Translations under genes and position numbers: made by a program
Part shown: positions 48,053 to 59,170 of the stretch, piece by piece
How positions within the stretch are numbered: position 1 is the stretch's first letter
Layout of the letters: every line of letters begins with the position of its first letter
The notes under the pieces: generated by a model
Databases searched by the model: none
The model's input: only the letters and a program-made list of their open reading frames with translations
Told to the model about the DNA's origin: nothing
NCBI GenBank assembly: GCA_028455995.1
Contig: JABELC010000006.1
Span: 1,178,001-1,242,000, forward strand
Direction of reading: 5' to 3'
DNA length: 64,000 nt
From: Scleromitrula shiraiana
Taxonomy: Eukaryota; Ascomycota; Leotiomycetes; Helotiales; Sclerotiniaceae

Positions 48053-48734
48053 TCATCTCTTCTCACCCTGCACCATACCCAACCAAACATTCCAACCAAT
48101 TCCAGCCAAACCACCCACAAGAGCCCGACATTGAACACTCTTAATGATGGCAAAATTTCCTAAACTAATCCAAGGCCATAATTTCCAACCTGCCTTCATC
48201 ATGTCCCAATATTCTTCCCTTGCACTCTGTATAGCTTGTTCTGGGGATGCACCTCTGAAGAGGGCGAATATAATAAGGAAGAAAAGGACATTGAAGGTTG
48301 CGATAAGTGTTTGATCGAGAAGAACTTTGAGTATGGTATTCGGTAGTGAGAGGGATGACGAGGATTGTGAGGGTTTTTCGGATGCCTGTTTGCTTGTACG
48401 ATTATTGGAAGGTAAGGCGGATTCGAGTAATGATTGACTACATGGTTAATCAGCGTTGTGCTTTCAAGAACAAGGATCTTGAAACACTCAGATCTTACAG
48501 ATAGAAGTTTGGCGGGGCACTTAGTATTGTATATATAATGAATTGAAATATGGGCGTCCATTCTAAGATAAAGGATTTCTAACATCCAGGTCAACGTGCT
48601 GATAATCGGATATGGAGTGGAAGGAAGATGGGACATACATTATTTTGTTGTGCATGAATATACTGTGCGAGAATATTAGACGCCCCAGATAAGATACAAG
48701 ATTGAATAACGGTATTAACCATAGCAGAAGGCAT
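48053..48734 (-). CDS. Mpv17/PMP22 family membrane protein
   Basis: Small four-helix protein of mitochondrial or peroxisomal membranes (relatives: Mpv17, yeast Sym1, PMP22); 186 aa. Exons (reverse) 48734..48639, 48578..48499 and 48437..48053. N-terminal helix MPSAMVNTVIQSCILSGASNI is followed by NILAQYIHAQ, the usual position of the family's ADxxxQ motif. Then LEWTPIFQFIIYTILSAPPNFYL, a variable Ser-rich loop, and the C-terminal signature VLLDQTLIATFNVLFFLIIF, REEYWDMMKAGWKLWPWISLGNF and CRALVGGLAGIGWNVWLG. Both intron acceptors were selected by frame: the first at 48579-48580 and not the nearer AG at 48562. Organelle cannot be decided; length is normal for the family. Confidence 0.85.
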
Positions 48735-49821
48735 TTTTAATTGACTTGAGAATGCCGCGAATTAAATACAATGAAAAATATGCACCGATTGGTGGTTGAT
48801 TGACCTGTTATTTATGTAAAAATTTCTATAGCTTTGACGTTGTACCATCTCCATACTGAAGTAGTGTGGGGGTATGGCGGGGATGGTGGCCCCGGGTGGC
48901 TCGGGCACTAAGGCTAACTAGACAATGACATCGTGAAAGAATGCAAATAACAAACCTACCATATACAACCCCTTTGCCTTTCTCATTACTTACCTATCTT
49001 GATATCTATTATGAGAACGTTGTCTAAGATCAAAAATATCGATCATGCAAAAGTTCGCGACACCTGTTTAAGTGTGGTTTCTATCGACTACTATTATGAG
49101 GTGCTCATGTCTATTAGTGGTAGTCATTTAGCAGAAGTAAACGAGTCTGAGTTGGTAGTCAATGGATACATGTTCATATCTTGAATCTAATGAGCATCTA
49201 CATTGGTTACGTACCATTGTTTGACTTGACTGAGACAGTATAGTTGTTGTACTCGATATAGCTGATCTCGATCCATGTGTTGTGCATAGAAATAGCTATC
49301 TATGTAGACAATCTGTCCGCATCTCGAGGATACATGTAATATGGTTCTCAAGGAGTCTAAATTGAGTCCTGTATACTATTTATGAATGATATCATATAAG
49401 AATGTTTTACTGGAACCCTAGTCTCGGGATATTTTCTACCAAGTGTTGGGTAGCAGTGAGCTTAAAGTTTAAGACAAAGAATATGGTGAGCCATAATTGT
49501 CAGATACTCAGCCTAGTGTTATAAATATACGAGACAGCTTATAATAGTGGTAGATGCTAATTTGAGGGACAATCTTTGTACTTAGGTTTTTCTTGACTGA
49601 ATCTTTCATATATAAATCAACATTCATCTACCAAGTCGGAACTCAAGCATAGTTTAAAACTTTCAACCAGAACATTCAAACATTCAAACATCTTTTGTAC
49701 ATCATTTCTACTCAATTCACAAAGTTCTTCTAAACATAAACCTTAGCAGGCTTATCTCTCCTGTTTCTATTGTTTTGCACACCTAACATTTGTGCTCAAT
49801 ACACTCTTGTTCGCTGTCAAC
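48735..49821. other. Intergenic region between divergent genes
   Basis: 1.1 kb. A 61-codon frame at 48999 has no support. A TATA-like TATATAAAT at about 49609-49617 lies about 205 bp before the secreted-protein start codon. Confidence 0.55.
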
Positions 49822-50583
49822 ATGAACCTCACCCGTTTCATATGGGCTTTCTTACCAATCTTTGTCACCATAGTCTCTGCATCGACGATACCTAAAAGAG
49901 ATGAAACAATAAGTATGGCGAGTACATTTCAAGACCCAGGTCTTGTGGGTTTTTATCCGGACGAGGATATAATCTCTGGTGTACCTTCTCTACCTGATGG
50001 AAAAGATGGCGATCATGCTCCGGTTCCAACACACCCACAAGCAATGGTTGATGAGGTTTTCCAAGCTATCATCAACACTGACATTGACATAAAGGTGATG
50101 CCTATATCATTGGCGTATTTGATTAACTGTACTGATATTTCTTAGCAAGTGAATTTCTTTCTCGATAACGCACCGAGCAGCGGCTACGATCTTGTCGATG
50201 CAGTCAACGATGTCCTTGTGAGCGTTATCGATCTTAATTATGAGATCTATGATCTTAATAATACACTCAAAGACTTCCAGTTCCAAGGCTTGAACCACAC
50301 AAACGCTACGACCTACAATGATATAATTTCACGTTCAGATGACATCGATAATATACAAATAGAGCTCCGACGTATCAAATCCAACGGTAGAGATACCAGC
50401 CTCAGTACAAGCATAAATTACATTCTTGATCAATGGTGTGATCTCTTTTTACCTGGGATGTACAACGCAACACAGGGACTTACATTGGCCTTGCCGGAAC
50501 TTAAGCTCGGTAGTCCTCAACGAGGTCCTATAGCTTGTCCAGTCTATGATCCGCAAGCCGGAGTATATTTACGGGTTGCTTGA
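49822..50583 (+). CDS. Small secreted protein, unknown family
   Basis: 236 aa in two exons (49822..50094, 50146..50583). The N-terminus MNLTRFIWAFLPIFVTIVSA is a clear signal peptide; KR at residues 25-26 is a possible Kex2 cleavage site. The mature part is acidic and mostly helical in texture, with heptad-like DLVDAVNDVLVSVIDLNYEIYDLNNTLKDF and N-glycosylation sequons (NNT, NHT, NAT). Only two Cys occur, both in the second half (DQWCDLF, PIACPVYD). A 51-nt intron joins DIK|QVNF. No recognised domain. A lineage-specific apoplastic protein or effector candidate by general features only. Upstream in-frame ATG at 49792 would spoil the signal peptide. Confidence 0.75.
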
Positions 50584-51492
50584 CAACCTACACTTTGATG
50601 GATTTGTTCACTGATAGCATTTGTTCCATCGAGTTTGCTCTTTTTCTTTCGTTTTTCCTCAAGAGAATGTATTCTAGACACTGGATCGTTTTGCGCTTGT
50701 TTATTTTTTTGTAGTGATTTTCTTTGGTTCTGCGGTATCCGTTTTTAGGGATATATATGGAAAGTACGGCCGTAGTACTATCTATATAGCCTCAGGCCTC
50801 CGGGTTTAATAAAACATCATGCCAACCATCTATACTATTGATCCCCCCCTTCACCGTATCTTCCCGATCGAAACTGGTTGCTGGTGGAAGAGAATTTAAG
50901 CACCCCTTGATGTAAATGGGTAAAAGATCATATATGAACCCATTCACTTCTTCTATATGCCACTTGCCGCTGTCCCAGCACATAAAGCATGAAATGAGGT
51001 TTCGAGAAAGAGGAAGAGTGAGTACTCTAGTGCGGGTCCGGGTGGCGGGTTTAGATAGGGAGAGCTCGAGTAGGGTCTCGAATAAGAGTTTGCTTTGTAT
51101 TCGAGTGAGAGTGCAAATGATGGCTCGAGTGAGGTTTTCAAGTAGCTGAGTTCGAGTGGAATTTCGCGTAACTGTTTGAGTCAGAGTTGGAGTGAGAGTT
51201 GGAGTGAGAGTTGGAGTGAGAGTTGGAGTGAGAGTTGGAGTGAGAGTTGGAGTGAGAGTTGGAGTGAGAGTTGGAGTGAGAGTTGGAGTGAGAGTTGGAG
51301 TGAGAGTTGGAGTGAGAGTTGGAGTGAGAGTTGGAGTGAGAGTTGGAGTGAGAGTTGGAGTGAGAGTTGGAGTGGAAGTTAGAGTGAGAAAATACCTTCT
51401 GCCAATTATGCAGTGCTATATCGAGTGTGGGGGCAAGTTGAAGTAGGTTCTTGCGCACATATAAGTGTTAAACTTCGTTTCCAAGATGTCCA
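50584..51492. other. Intergenic region with large minisatellite
   Basis: About 900 bp with no supportable gene; half of it is repeat-derived. Confidence 0.6.
51183..51374. repeat. 12-bp minisatellite AGAGTTGGAGTG, 16 copies
   Basis: Sixteen apparently perfect copies (192 bp). As the unit is a multiple of three and stop-free in several frames, it is open on both strands: SESW and RVGV strings forward, SNSH reverse. Confidence 0.97.
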
Positions 51493-51984
51493 ATGGTGAC
51501 CTCAAGATTTGCAAGGAGGCATGCTGTGCAATCTAAACTTACTATGGTTGTCACATCGCAATCTGAGATAGTCAAGTTGCAAGACCAATTGGCAAAGGAT
51601 AAAAAAGCGTTTGGCAAAGCAAGGTCCGATGCCAAGCTGCCGAACATTGAAGATCAAGTTCGTGAAATTGTTGAGGACAGAGACAGATGGGAAAATGCGC
51701 ATGAGACCATTTTTAAATCTTATTTCGAGAAGAAAAAGAGATACGGCAACATGGAAAGAAAGTGCAATGAGTTTACTGAACTTTGCAACATAATAAGGGT
51801 TGAACTTGACAAGTCAACGGAAACTGCAAGTGGTTTACTTGACAGTAGCCAGACTTTGAAGAAACATTTATCTGAGAAGGATGAAGAGATTGGTAGATTG
51901 AAAATCCAGATACAAGAGTACGAGAAGAAGCTCAGAGACAGAGCTTCCATCTCTCTATACTCTGAAGACGCTTCAGTTGATTAA
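51493..51984 (+). CDS. Coiled-coil protein, unknown; probably truncated by TAA
   Basis: 163 codons, starting MVTSRFARRHAVQSK. From residue 28 the sequence is charged and heptad-like (IVKLQDQLAKDKKAFGKAR, EEIGRLKIQIQEYEKKLRD), a typical coiled coil. No known family. It ends YSEDASVD-TAA. The same frame continues with EPPRKKRSYATFSGSPR, which looks like a nuclear localisation signal, and then joins the next entry through a possible 40-nt intron. Codon texture is protein-like throughout. Confidence 0.5.
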   Translation: MVTSRFARRHAVQSKLTMVVTSQSEIVKLQDQLAKDKKAFGKARSDAKLPNIEDQVREIVEDRDRWENAHETIFKSYFEKKKRYGNMERKCNEFTELCNIIRVELDKSTETASGLLDSSQTLKKHLSEKDEEIGRLKIQIQEYEKKLRDRASISLYSEDASVD

Positions 51985-52321
51985 CATGAGCCTCCAAGAA
52001 AAAAGAGATCATATGCAACTTTTAGTGGATCACCAAGAGGTAAATTCCTAAAGTCATGGCAAAACTATATCAATGGCAGATCAAATCATACCGGATGAGA
52101 TTCCAAATATTCCTGAAGGGTTTTATGAATTGTTTCGATGCTTTCCAGATGAGGGATCCTTCAAAACTTTGAAAGAATTTGAGAAACTGAATAAAGATGG
52201 ATGGCATTGTTTTGCCGCTATTTCTTCTTTTAAGCACCCCTTGATGAGGATGGCTAATTATCGGCACATAAGATTAGATCTTTATCGACGTCACAACATA
52301 CCCCTCACTTCCAAACTATAA
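51985..52321 (+). pseudogene. Likely 3' part of the coiled-coil gene beyond the stop
   Basis: After TAA at 51982-51984, the frame reads HEPPRKKRSYATFSGSPR to 52039, then GT (52040) to AG (52079) would join in phase to DQIIPDEIPNIPEGFYELF, CFPDEGSFKTLKEFEKLNKDGWHCF and end at TAA 52319. The 40-nt intron is shorter than others in the window. Alternatively a separate 82-codon gene starts at ATG 52073 (MADQIIPDEIP). Confidence 0.4.
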
Positions 52322-52423
52322 CCATATCAACAACTTCACAATAACAAACCATTGTCAAGCATTACTTCCCGATACACAAAATCCTACAATTTGATCAATT
52401 CATCATCAAGAAACTTCATAACA

Positions 52424-53484
52424 ATGGAAGCTCAACAAGGACACAGTGCGGCTTGCTGCAATATCCCACCCATTGTTTTGAAAGATTATCAACATAAGGG
52501 TCAATACGAGACTATTGGTGGTTTAAAAACTTGTATTTCAATTTTTCTTAACAATATCCATCTCATTAATTAACACCTCCACACTGTTATTCCATTCCAA
52601 TTCTTCCCATTACACTTACTCAACACCAAACTAACATCTTCTCTCCCACACCTCAGATGTCACCGGTCCCTCCACAGCCACAACAGCTCTAATCTTCATC
52701 TACGACATCTTCGGCTACTACCCTCAATCCGTCCAAGGAGCTGACATTCTCGCCAACTCCGGCAGCACCAAAAACCTCGTTTTCGTTCCCGATCTCTTCG
52801 AAGGTTCCCCGGCAGATATCTCATGGTATCCACCCGATAACGATGACAAGAAAAAGAAATTGGGAAATTTCTTTGCGACAATTGGGAAGCCGCAGACCGC
52901 GGCAAAGAGAATTCCGGATTTGGTGAAGGCTTATGGGGAGAAATATGAGGGTATTAAGAAGTGGGGTGTTGTTGGGGTGAGTTCTTCTACTCTATTCGAA
53001 TGTCTTGAACATGTTATACGCTGTTGAAATATTTACGTTCGATTATTTCTTAACTAACTGTTTTCTCTATCTGATTAGTTCTGCTGGGGCGGTAAAATCG
53101 TCTCCTTATCCACCTCCGCACCATCAAACCCCTTCTCCGTAGCCGCAGAATGTCATCCAGCAATGGTCGATCCAAATGATGCCATAAATATTAAGATTCC
53201 ATTGTGCTTATTAGCTTCAAAGGATGAAATCAAGGAGGATGTCAAGAAGTTTGGGGAGAATCTTACTGGGGAGAAATATATGGAGACTTTTGATGATCAA
53301 ATTCATGGGTATTTTTCTATCTCGTTTTTGGATTTGGATATTTTGCGGTGCTGCGATGAATGAAAGCTAATTGAGATACAGATGGATGGGTGCACGATCG
53401 GATCTCGAAAGCGAAAGGGTTAGAAGTGAATATGAAAGGGGTTATAAAACCGTTATTGAATTCTTTGAGAAATATTTGAAGTAG
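52424..53484 (+). CDS. Dienelactone hydrolase family protein (AIM2-like)
   Basis: Alpha/beta hydrolase, 253 aa, cytosolic by sequence. Exons 52424..52532, 52657..52976, 53079..53308 and 53382..53484. Family landmarks: HSAACCNIPP near the start; YVTGPS after the first junction; IYDIFGYYPQSVQGADILA; VFVPDLFEGSPADISWYPPD; the nucleophile elbow GFCWGGK, whose Cys is the catalytic residue; ECHPAMVDP; LLASKDEIKED, with the triad Asp; and DDQIHGWMGAR, with the triad His. All triad residues are present, so it should be an active hydrolase; the natural substrate of this fungal subgroup is not known. First intron is long for this window (124 nt). Confidence 0.92.
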
Positions 53485-53858
53485 GAATTTTCTCTCTCTA
53501 TCCATCTGTTTAGCTGAGGAATGGAAAATACAGAGTTCATTCATTTGCTGAGAGTTACAGGATTCAAAACGGTATTGGGGCGAAGATATGATTTGTTTGC
53601 TTGGGCGGTTATAATATTTCGTTGTTTTCGGTCATCGGATCAGGATGTGATGGTATGGATGGTATACCTAGGAACATGAATGGAATTCAATGGATCTTAC
53701 TTTCATCTCAATATCTAATACAAATTCAATGAATCAACTCATGATATCTCTCTCTTCTTTCCCATCGCAAGTCTCCGTAAATCTCCTCACCCCTCCTGCT
53801 TAGGTTATCCACCTCCCCCCAATCCCCCACAATCCCCCTCCCCAACCCCAATCCCAAC
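53485..53858. other. Short convergent intergenic region
   Basis: 374 bp between two convergent stop codons; C-rich near 53810-53850. No gene. Confidence 0.6.
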
Positions 53859-54286
53859 CTAAATAATCTCCACCGGCTCAAAGAAAACACACAAGACCTC
53901 CTCCGGCCTCACATTCCCCAAACTCTTAACCAACCCTTTAAACGTCCTATGCGCTTCACACTCCTCATCGTAATACTTCATATCCTCCAAACTGCTGAAT
54001 TTCGAGGTGCATACTAGTGTGTACTCTTTATTTCGAGGGTCAGGGATGGAGGCGCCGAGCGTGAGGGAGGTTATATAGGGGGTTGAGTTCTGTGGTGGAG
54101 GTTAGTGGGTTAGGGAGAAGGGGGAGGAAATATTGGGGGGAGGGAGAAGATAGGAGGGGAGAAGAGGGGATGGGAGGGGGGTACCTTAACGGCGGTTTTA
54201 CTCAAAGTTTCATAGCCTTTTATCATAGCTTCTCGAGATTCCTCGGTAGGGACTTTGAACAATGTTATGCGGGTGATTGGTGCCAT
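53859..54286 (-). CDS. Stress-responsive A/B barrel (Dabb) domain protein
   Basis: 110 aa, two exons (54286..54185, 54089..53859), dimeric alpha/beta barrel type. Starts MAPITRITLFKVP, followed by EESREAMIKGYETLSKTAVK, then after the 95-nt intron NSTPYITSLTLGASIPDPRNKEYTLVC, FSSLEDMKYYDEECEAHRTFKGLVKSL and a beta-strand end VLCVFFEPVEII. The pattern of an N-terminal strand, central G..... DPRN..Y strand and D..YY..HP-like helix is the family's. Function is unclear; homologues respond to stress or act as small cyclases or oxygenases. Confidence 0.8.
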
Positions 54287-55599
54287 TTTGTCTTTCTTTG
54301 GTTGATATTCGAGTTCGAATTAATTTGTAGGTGAGAGAGTTTTTCGAAGTAAGGTGAGTTGAATTGGATTGAATTGGATTTAATTAGATTGAATTGGATT
54401 AAATCGGATGATATTGATATAATCTTGATCTTGATGATCGGAATGTAGCTACTTATCCCTCTATATATACCACTCTCCTCTCCCGCGGCCGGCTGGACTG
54501 AGCTAGTTGCCTAGCTGGTTGTGCGACATCTGTTTATATGATCATGATACCCTGATATACGCATACATACACATATAAACAGACAAAATAGTGATTTTAC
54601 AGCACAGGCAGACGGAACCATACGTATAATACAGTACCTACTCATCATAAGCATAGATGATTGATTCGTCACCACACTCATCTAACCTCGCACTACATAC
54701 CCGAACAGACTATCCGACGAACAAACGCACGGATTGACGGACGGGACCGAGGCAAAGGCAATGCAGGGCAGGGTGATGGCTATGATATATCATCTATCAA
54801 ATATCCAAGATGCGATACACTCAAGTAGCTATAATTATCAACAAACTCGTATGCATGGGTACGAAGTACTACGAACAGACGGTTATCAAAGGCCTAGCGA
54901 ATAAACTCCCCTTCCCAGAAGATGTCCGGGGGATGTAAGATGTCGAAGAACTTCTCCCTTCCCGCTTGTAGTGGGGTTTCGTGGTGGGGTTGTATTACCA
55001 TATTTATTAGACTGCCCTGCAGACTGGGAAGCACCTAGGGAGTCGGATTTTGGGAGGGATGCTATGTATATACGGTTTCTATTATTATAAGGTCTTTGAC
55101 TTTGGATTGTCAGTGTGTTGTGCATTGAGTGTGTGCTACGAGGATTAATATATATCTGAGCAACTCGAAGAAGTTGTATATAAACAAATCTTGCATTTAG
55201 TATTCAGTCGATAATAAAGTAGGTATCTCTCTAGGTACAAATCTTTCATTAAAAAACAATAACGACGACGCAATTTCCATCCATAACTCAAGTCTTAAAA
55301 TAATGAATTTAAAACACCTATTTCATTCCATTCCGTACGATATTATTGTAAAAGAAAGTTAACATAAAAGATACCGAAACTCCAAAGTTATATTTATCCA
55401 TTGCAACCTAAGATGGTGAAGAAAAACCATCCAAATTGATGAACAAATGAGTGACAATGAGGAAACAGATTCGTAGTTGGAGAGATATCATATAATTGAG
55501 GGTATACGCAGAGCTCAAGTATATATGTCTTTTGAGGACCGACAGTCTAGAAGTATTGATTCTAGAGAATTCGAGGAAACATTCCGTAATGATTCGAAT
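54287..55599. other. Intergenic region, no gene seen
   Basis: 1.3 kb. The reverse-strand TATATATAG at about 54462-54470 is a plausible TATA box for the Dabb gene, about 180 bp upstream of its start codon. A 79-codon reverse frame (55125..54886) has no support. Confidence 0.5.
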
Positions 55600-57567
55600 T
55601 TAGAAAATAGAATTGACAATGTTACCACCAATTGTTGCACCAGCTCCGAAGATAGCAGCATTTCCCAACTTCTTTCCAAATTTCTTGCCCATTTCAGATC
55701 CCTTTCCAGGTTTGGATTCAGTTGGTTGTTCTGCGATTTGCATAGGAGGAACAGAACTATTGTAAGGATCACTAGGTCCAGGAGGTGGTGGACCTTGTTG
55801 AGGAGCACCATAGTAACTATTCTTCTCATTACCATAAACACCTGGACCTGGTGTAGGGGCAGCATGTTTTTGAACGTAGTTGGTTGGGAAAACTCCTTCA
55901 CTTCCTGTGCGTGCATTCTTGCCTAACCACCAATCATTATTCATATATTCATATATAATAATTGCATCACCGACTTCGAAATTGCAATCCCCAGGCTCAT
56001 TATAACTGTAAAGAGCGGTAGCACGAGCGATTTCTGGTCGAGCAGGTGGTTGAGTTGGTCCGCGAGGAGGAAGATTTGGGGTGGAATATGCGGGTGGCGG
56101 ATTGTCGCTGAGATTCAACTGAGAAAGTGAGGCAGTTGGAGGAGGGACAACGGAGTTTGATCGAGGAGCTGGAGATGAAATGGCATCTTTTAAACCAGAT
56201 TCGGTTGGAAGTTTGCTTATAATTTGTTCATATGCTTCGTCGTCAATAAGACCATCCTCAAGAAGGTTTTCCAATTCCTGATATTATTAGTATAAATTCC
56301 TAGATCGATGAAGATTTCACCTTACGTTTTTAATATTTCGGATAGATCTATTTGCCTTCATGATCTGTTGGCGACGCTCTGGTGGAATTTGTGTAGACAT
56401 GGCTTTGTTCTCGTAATATGCGTACTCTTTTTCAATGCAATCTGTACAATCTTCGTGATTCGCACAACTTGTTCTATTACTTTCTTCGACTAATCGTTTT
56501 ATCTCTTTTCGTTCGTGTTCGAAGAAATAAAGGATACCACGTAATGGAAGGGCAGGAGGATGTCTTTCGGCTCTCTTTAATATTGTTGGATGTTTAGGAA
56601 TTCGATAAATTGGATTGTATTGAGGGTCCTTTGGTGCCTCGGGTGTAAATAATCCACTATTTTGGCTGGTCCCGCTGGTTTCGGTATCAGGATTAATATC
56701 AACTCCTCCACCTTTGTTTGGTGTTCGTAAATTCAAAATTCTTGTATGATCTGTAACTCCTAATTTTGGTCCACGAGTTGGAGTATAAATGAGAGAAGGC
56801 GAATTAAGTGGCGCACTGGAACTTCGAACTGCAGAAGCTCTTGCTGCGAATTCTGATGCCTTCCGTAGACTTGCTGGAGTGTATGAACTTCGACTTCTAA
56901 TTGAATTGGTACGACTTGAACTTTGATATAATGAATTTGCTTGACCACGATAATTCTCTTCTAATAATTCGTCTATCAAGTCGATAGTTGAAGGTTTAGA
57001 AGTAGAAAGAGAATAATTAAATGAAGGAGTAATAGGAGAAATATTTTGAGAAATTACAGGTGTTTTCCAAACAGAAGGTGGCTGTGTCCTTGGCGTTTGA
57101 CCTCCAGTTTTATGAACATGACCATGAGCTTGGCTATGGTTCTTAAGGCTCTGACTCTGCAACGTCGTTTCCATAAGTGGCCCAATATCATTTCTTCTTA
57201 ATGTTCCTTGAAGTTGCTGTATTTTCTGCCCATTATGATCATAGAAATTTATTCCTAGTCCAGCTTCAGAATTGATAGAGATCATCTCGTTGTTCTGGTT
57301 GTTTTCCGGTCTTTCCACTTCAAGTTGTCGTGGTAAAGTCATACTTGACCGTTTTGTATTGACTTTGACTTTAGGATTGGGATTGGGATTGGGATTTGGA
57401 GAGATCTCTCTGTTCTCATTGGAATGAATGGTTGAGGCTCGACGTAAATTCATTTCCTTCGTCTGATTCTCACTGGTATGACCCGTGGGACCTCGATATT
57501 CACTCGAAAGTCTTCTCATTATTCTCTCCTTCCGAGCACGGACATCCAAGAAAGATGGTGAAGACAT
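55600..57567 (-). CDS. SH3-domain protein related to LSB1/PIN3, with long N-terminal extension
   Basis: 639 aa from exons 57567..56326 and 56277..55600 (48-nt intron). The C-terminal 230 residues match fungal LSB1/PIN3-type proteins, which bind the actin nucleation promoter Las17 and the ubiquitin ligase Rsp5: MKANRSIRNIKNELENLLEDGLIDDEAYEQI, a PPPAY (PPxY) motif at about 474, one SH3 domain at about 500-552 (ATALYSYNEPGDCNFEVGD, NNDWWLGKN, GVFPTNYV), then a Pro/Gly-rich tail and a glycine-rich amphipathic end (GNAAIFGAGATIGGNIVNSIF). The first 400 residues are Ser/Asn/Pro-rich and unrelated, containing NPNPNPNP from a 6-bp repeat, and end in a Cys/Glu segment (CANHEDCTDCIEKEYAYYE) before MSTQIPPERRQQIMKAN. 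That internal Met could be the real start of the PIN3-type protein. Confidence 0.85.
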
Positions 57568-58723
57568 GTCGTTTGGATCCTAATGTTGTCGGTGGTTGTA
57601 TAGAGAAAAGGAGAGGGAAATAGTTTTGAAGGTAAGGAAAAAAGCTCTCAAGGCTGAATAGAGTTAGGTAAAAAAATTCACCATTTTTGAAATTGATAAA
57701 TAAAAACCTCCAATGGTGACTATATAATATACAATAGTCGGCGACTATCTCATGCCCACGAGATTTGAGTATATCTAATCCCAACTTCTAAGCTTGACTT
57801 AGTGAATACTTTCGGAATTATAGTACAGTAGTATTATCCAATGTTGAGTCCGGTTACAGGTATATTGTTATCTGAAGTAGAAGGAGCAGAAGTGATTCTT
57901 TCCTTGAATTATATCGGAATACATAACATAGGGTGAGAGTGAAGATGAGGACATCAATATATATCTAGTAGGTAAGGACGAACATGAGGATAGTTTGTAC
58001 AATACTGATAAAACCTATATACTTCAACTTTATTCATTTTTTACTCGAATTCAATTATATATACGATTCCTATCGCTCCCAAGATCTTTTTTATTCCTTT
58101 CTTGTGAATCAAGTAATACTGACATATGAAGGTGAATAATCACCAAAACATTGATCAAACCAATTGGATATATATTCATTATAACTTGACAGCTAGAGTT
58201 TATGCGGAGTATTCATACATACTTTCCAATACTGACCCAAACTCATCTGATAATGTAATCTTGTCAATAATATCTATACATTCAAACTTACCCATGTGTA
58301 GGTTGGATCTTCCGAAAAGGAAAGTTCATGAAAGAACTCGAACTCCGATTCCCTCATGCCCTAATGCTCTAATTTGGGGTTAAGATATCATATAGTCATG
58401 TGAGGTGTGGAAAGAAACACGTGAATTTGGTTCAACTTTGGGCGATCTAGGGTGAAAGATATTCGGCAACTTTTCCCTTCTTCCTTTAACCAAAGAAATC
58501 CAGCTTCTAAAAACATTAAAAAATCGCAAATATCATTGCCGTTATCCTTGTCATAAATTCGAATCAAATTATATCCTAACTTGGGACTTGTGAGTAAGGC
58601 ACGGTCACTCAGGTTCATCCGAATCATGCATTTCGTTCTAGCCATAACAAGACATGATTCACAATATAGCTTGACTGTCCAACTCCCTATGAAGCTTCAA
58701 TTTTTATACTTCCAGCTCAAGAA
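57568..58723. other. Intergenic region, no gene seen
   Basis: 1.2 kb, AT-rich; frames at 58126 and 58388 have no support. Confidence 0.6.
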
Positions 58724-59170
58724 TTACCAAAAAGATACTATAGGGTTTGTTAACCATTCTTCGCCTTGGCCTCTAATTAATCCCGCTATCTTTGTCGATC
58801 TTTCCACGTGATATTGCATTTGAGAAGGAGAGGAATATATGGTAGCGATGGCCATTTCATCTCTGCAGTCTCGAGACTGAAGCCATTCTCCTAACGATTC
58901 CTCGGATTGTCCTTTTTGATAGCCAATGGCGGTGTCGATGAATTTACCGCCTGCTTTCTTGAATGTGTCAAAGATTTCGAACGCAGTCTCTTTGCTACAT
59001 TCACCTAGTCGGGCTTTGTCTGCTTCGCCGAAGTTCATGGCTCCGAGAACGATTGGGGAAACTCATACATTGGCTGTTGGGGCAAGTCGACGATGGTGGA
59101 AGAGGAATGATTCAGGTGCTGCCGGTCTTGGAAATGATGGTGATGTGTTGACGGTTGTATGTAAAGTTGT
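58724..59170 (-). pseudogene. Aldo-keto reductase relic (aryl-alcohol dehydrogenase type)
   Basis: N-terminal third of an AKR. The frame gives FLFHHRRLAPTANV, then TGA (about 59063..59061), then VSPIVLGAMNFGEADKARLGECSKETAFEIFDTFKKAGGKFIDTAIGYQKGQSEESLGEWL and RDEMAIATIYSS. The family has Arg or Lys at the stop position (ANVRVSP), so CGA to TGA is the simplest explanation. FIDTA Asp and GYQ Tyr of the active site are kept. After YSS the sequence loses similarity and ends at TGA/TAG near 58724; the NADPH-binding half is missing. Confidence 0.7.

Noticed and set aside
51138..51458. Reverse-strand SNSH-repeat protein of 106 aa
   Set aside because: Product of the 12-bp minisatellite only; no signal peptide and no unique domain outside the repeat.
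54886..55125. 79-codon reverse frame between Dabb and SH3 genes
   Set aside because: Composition plausible but no homology, intron or signal to support it.
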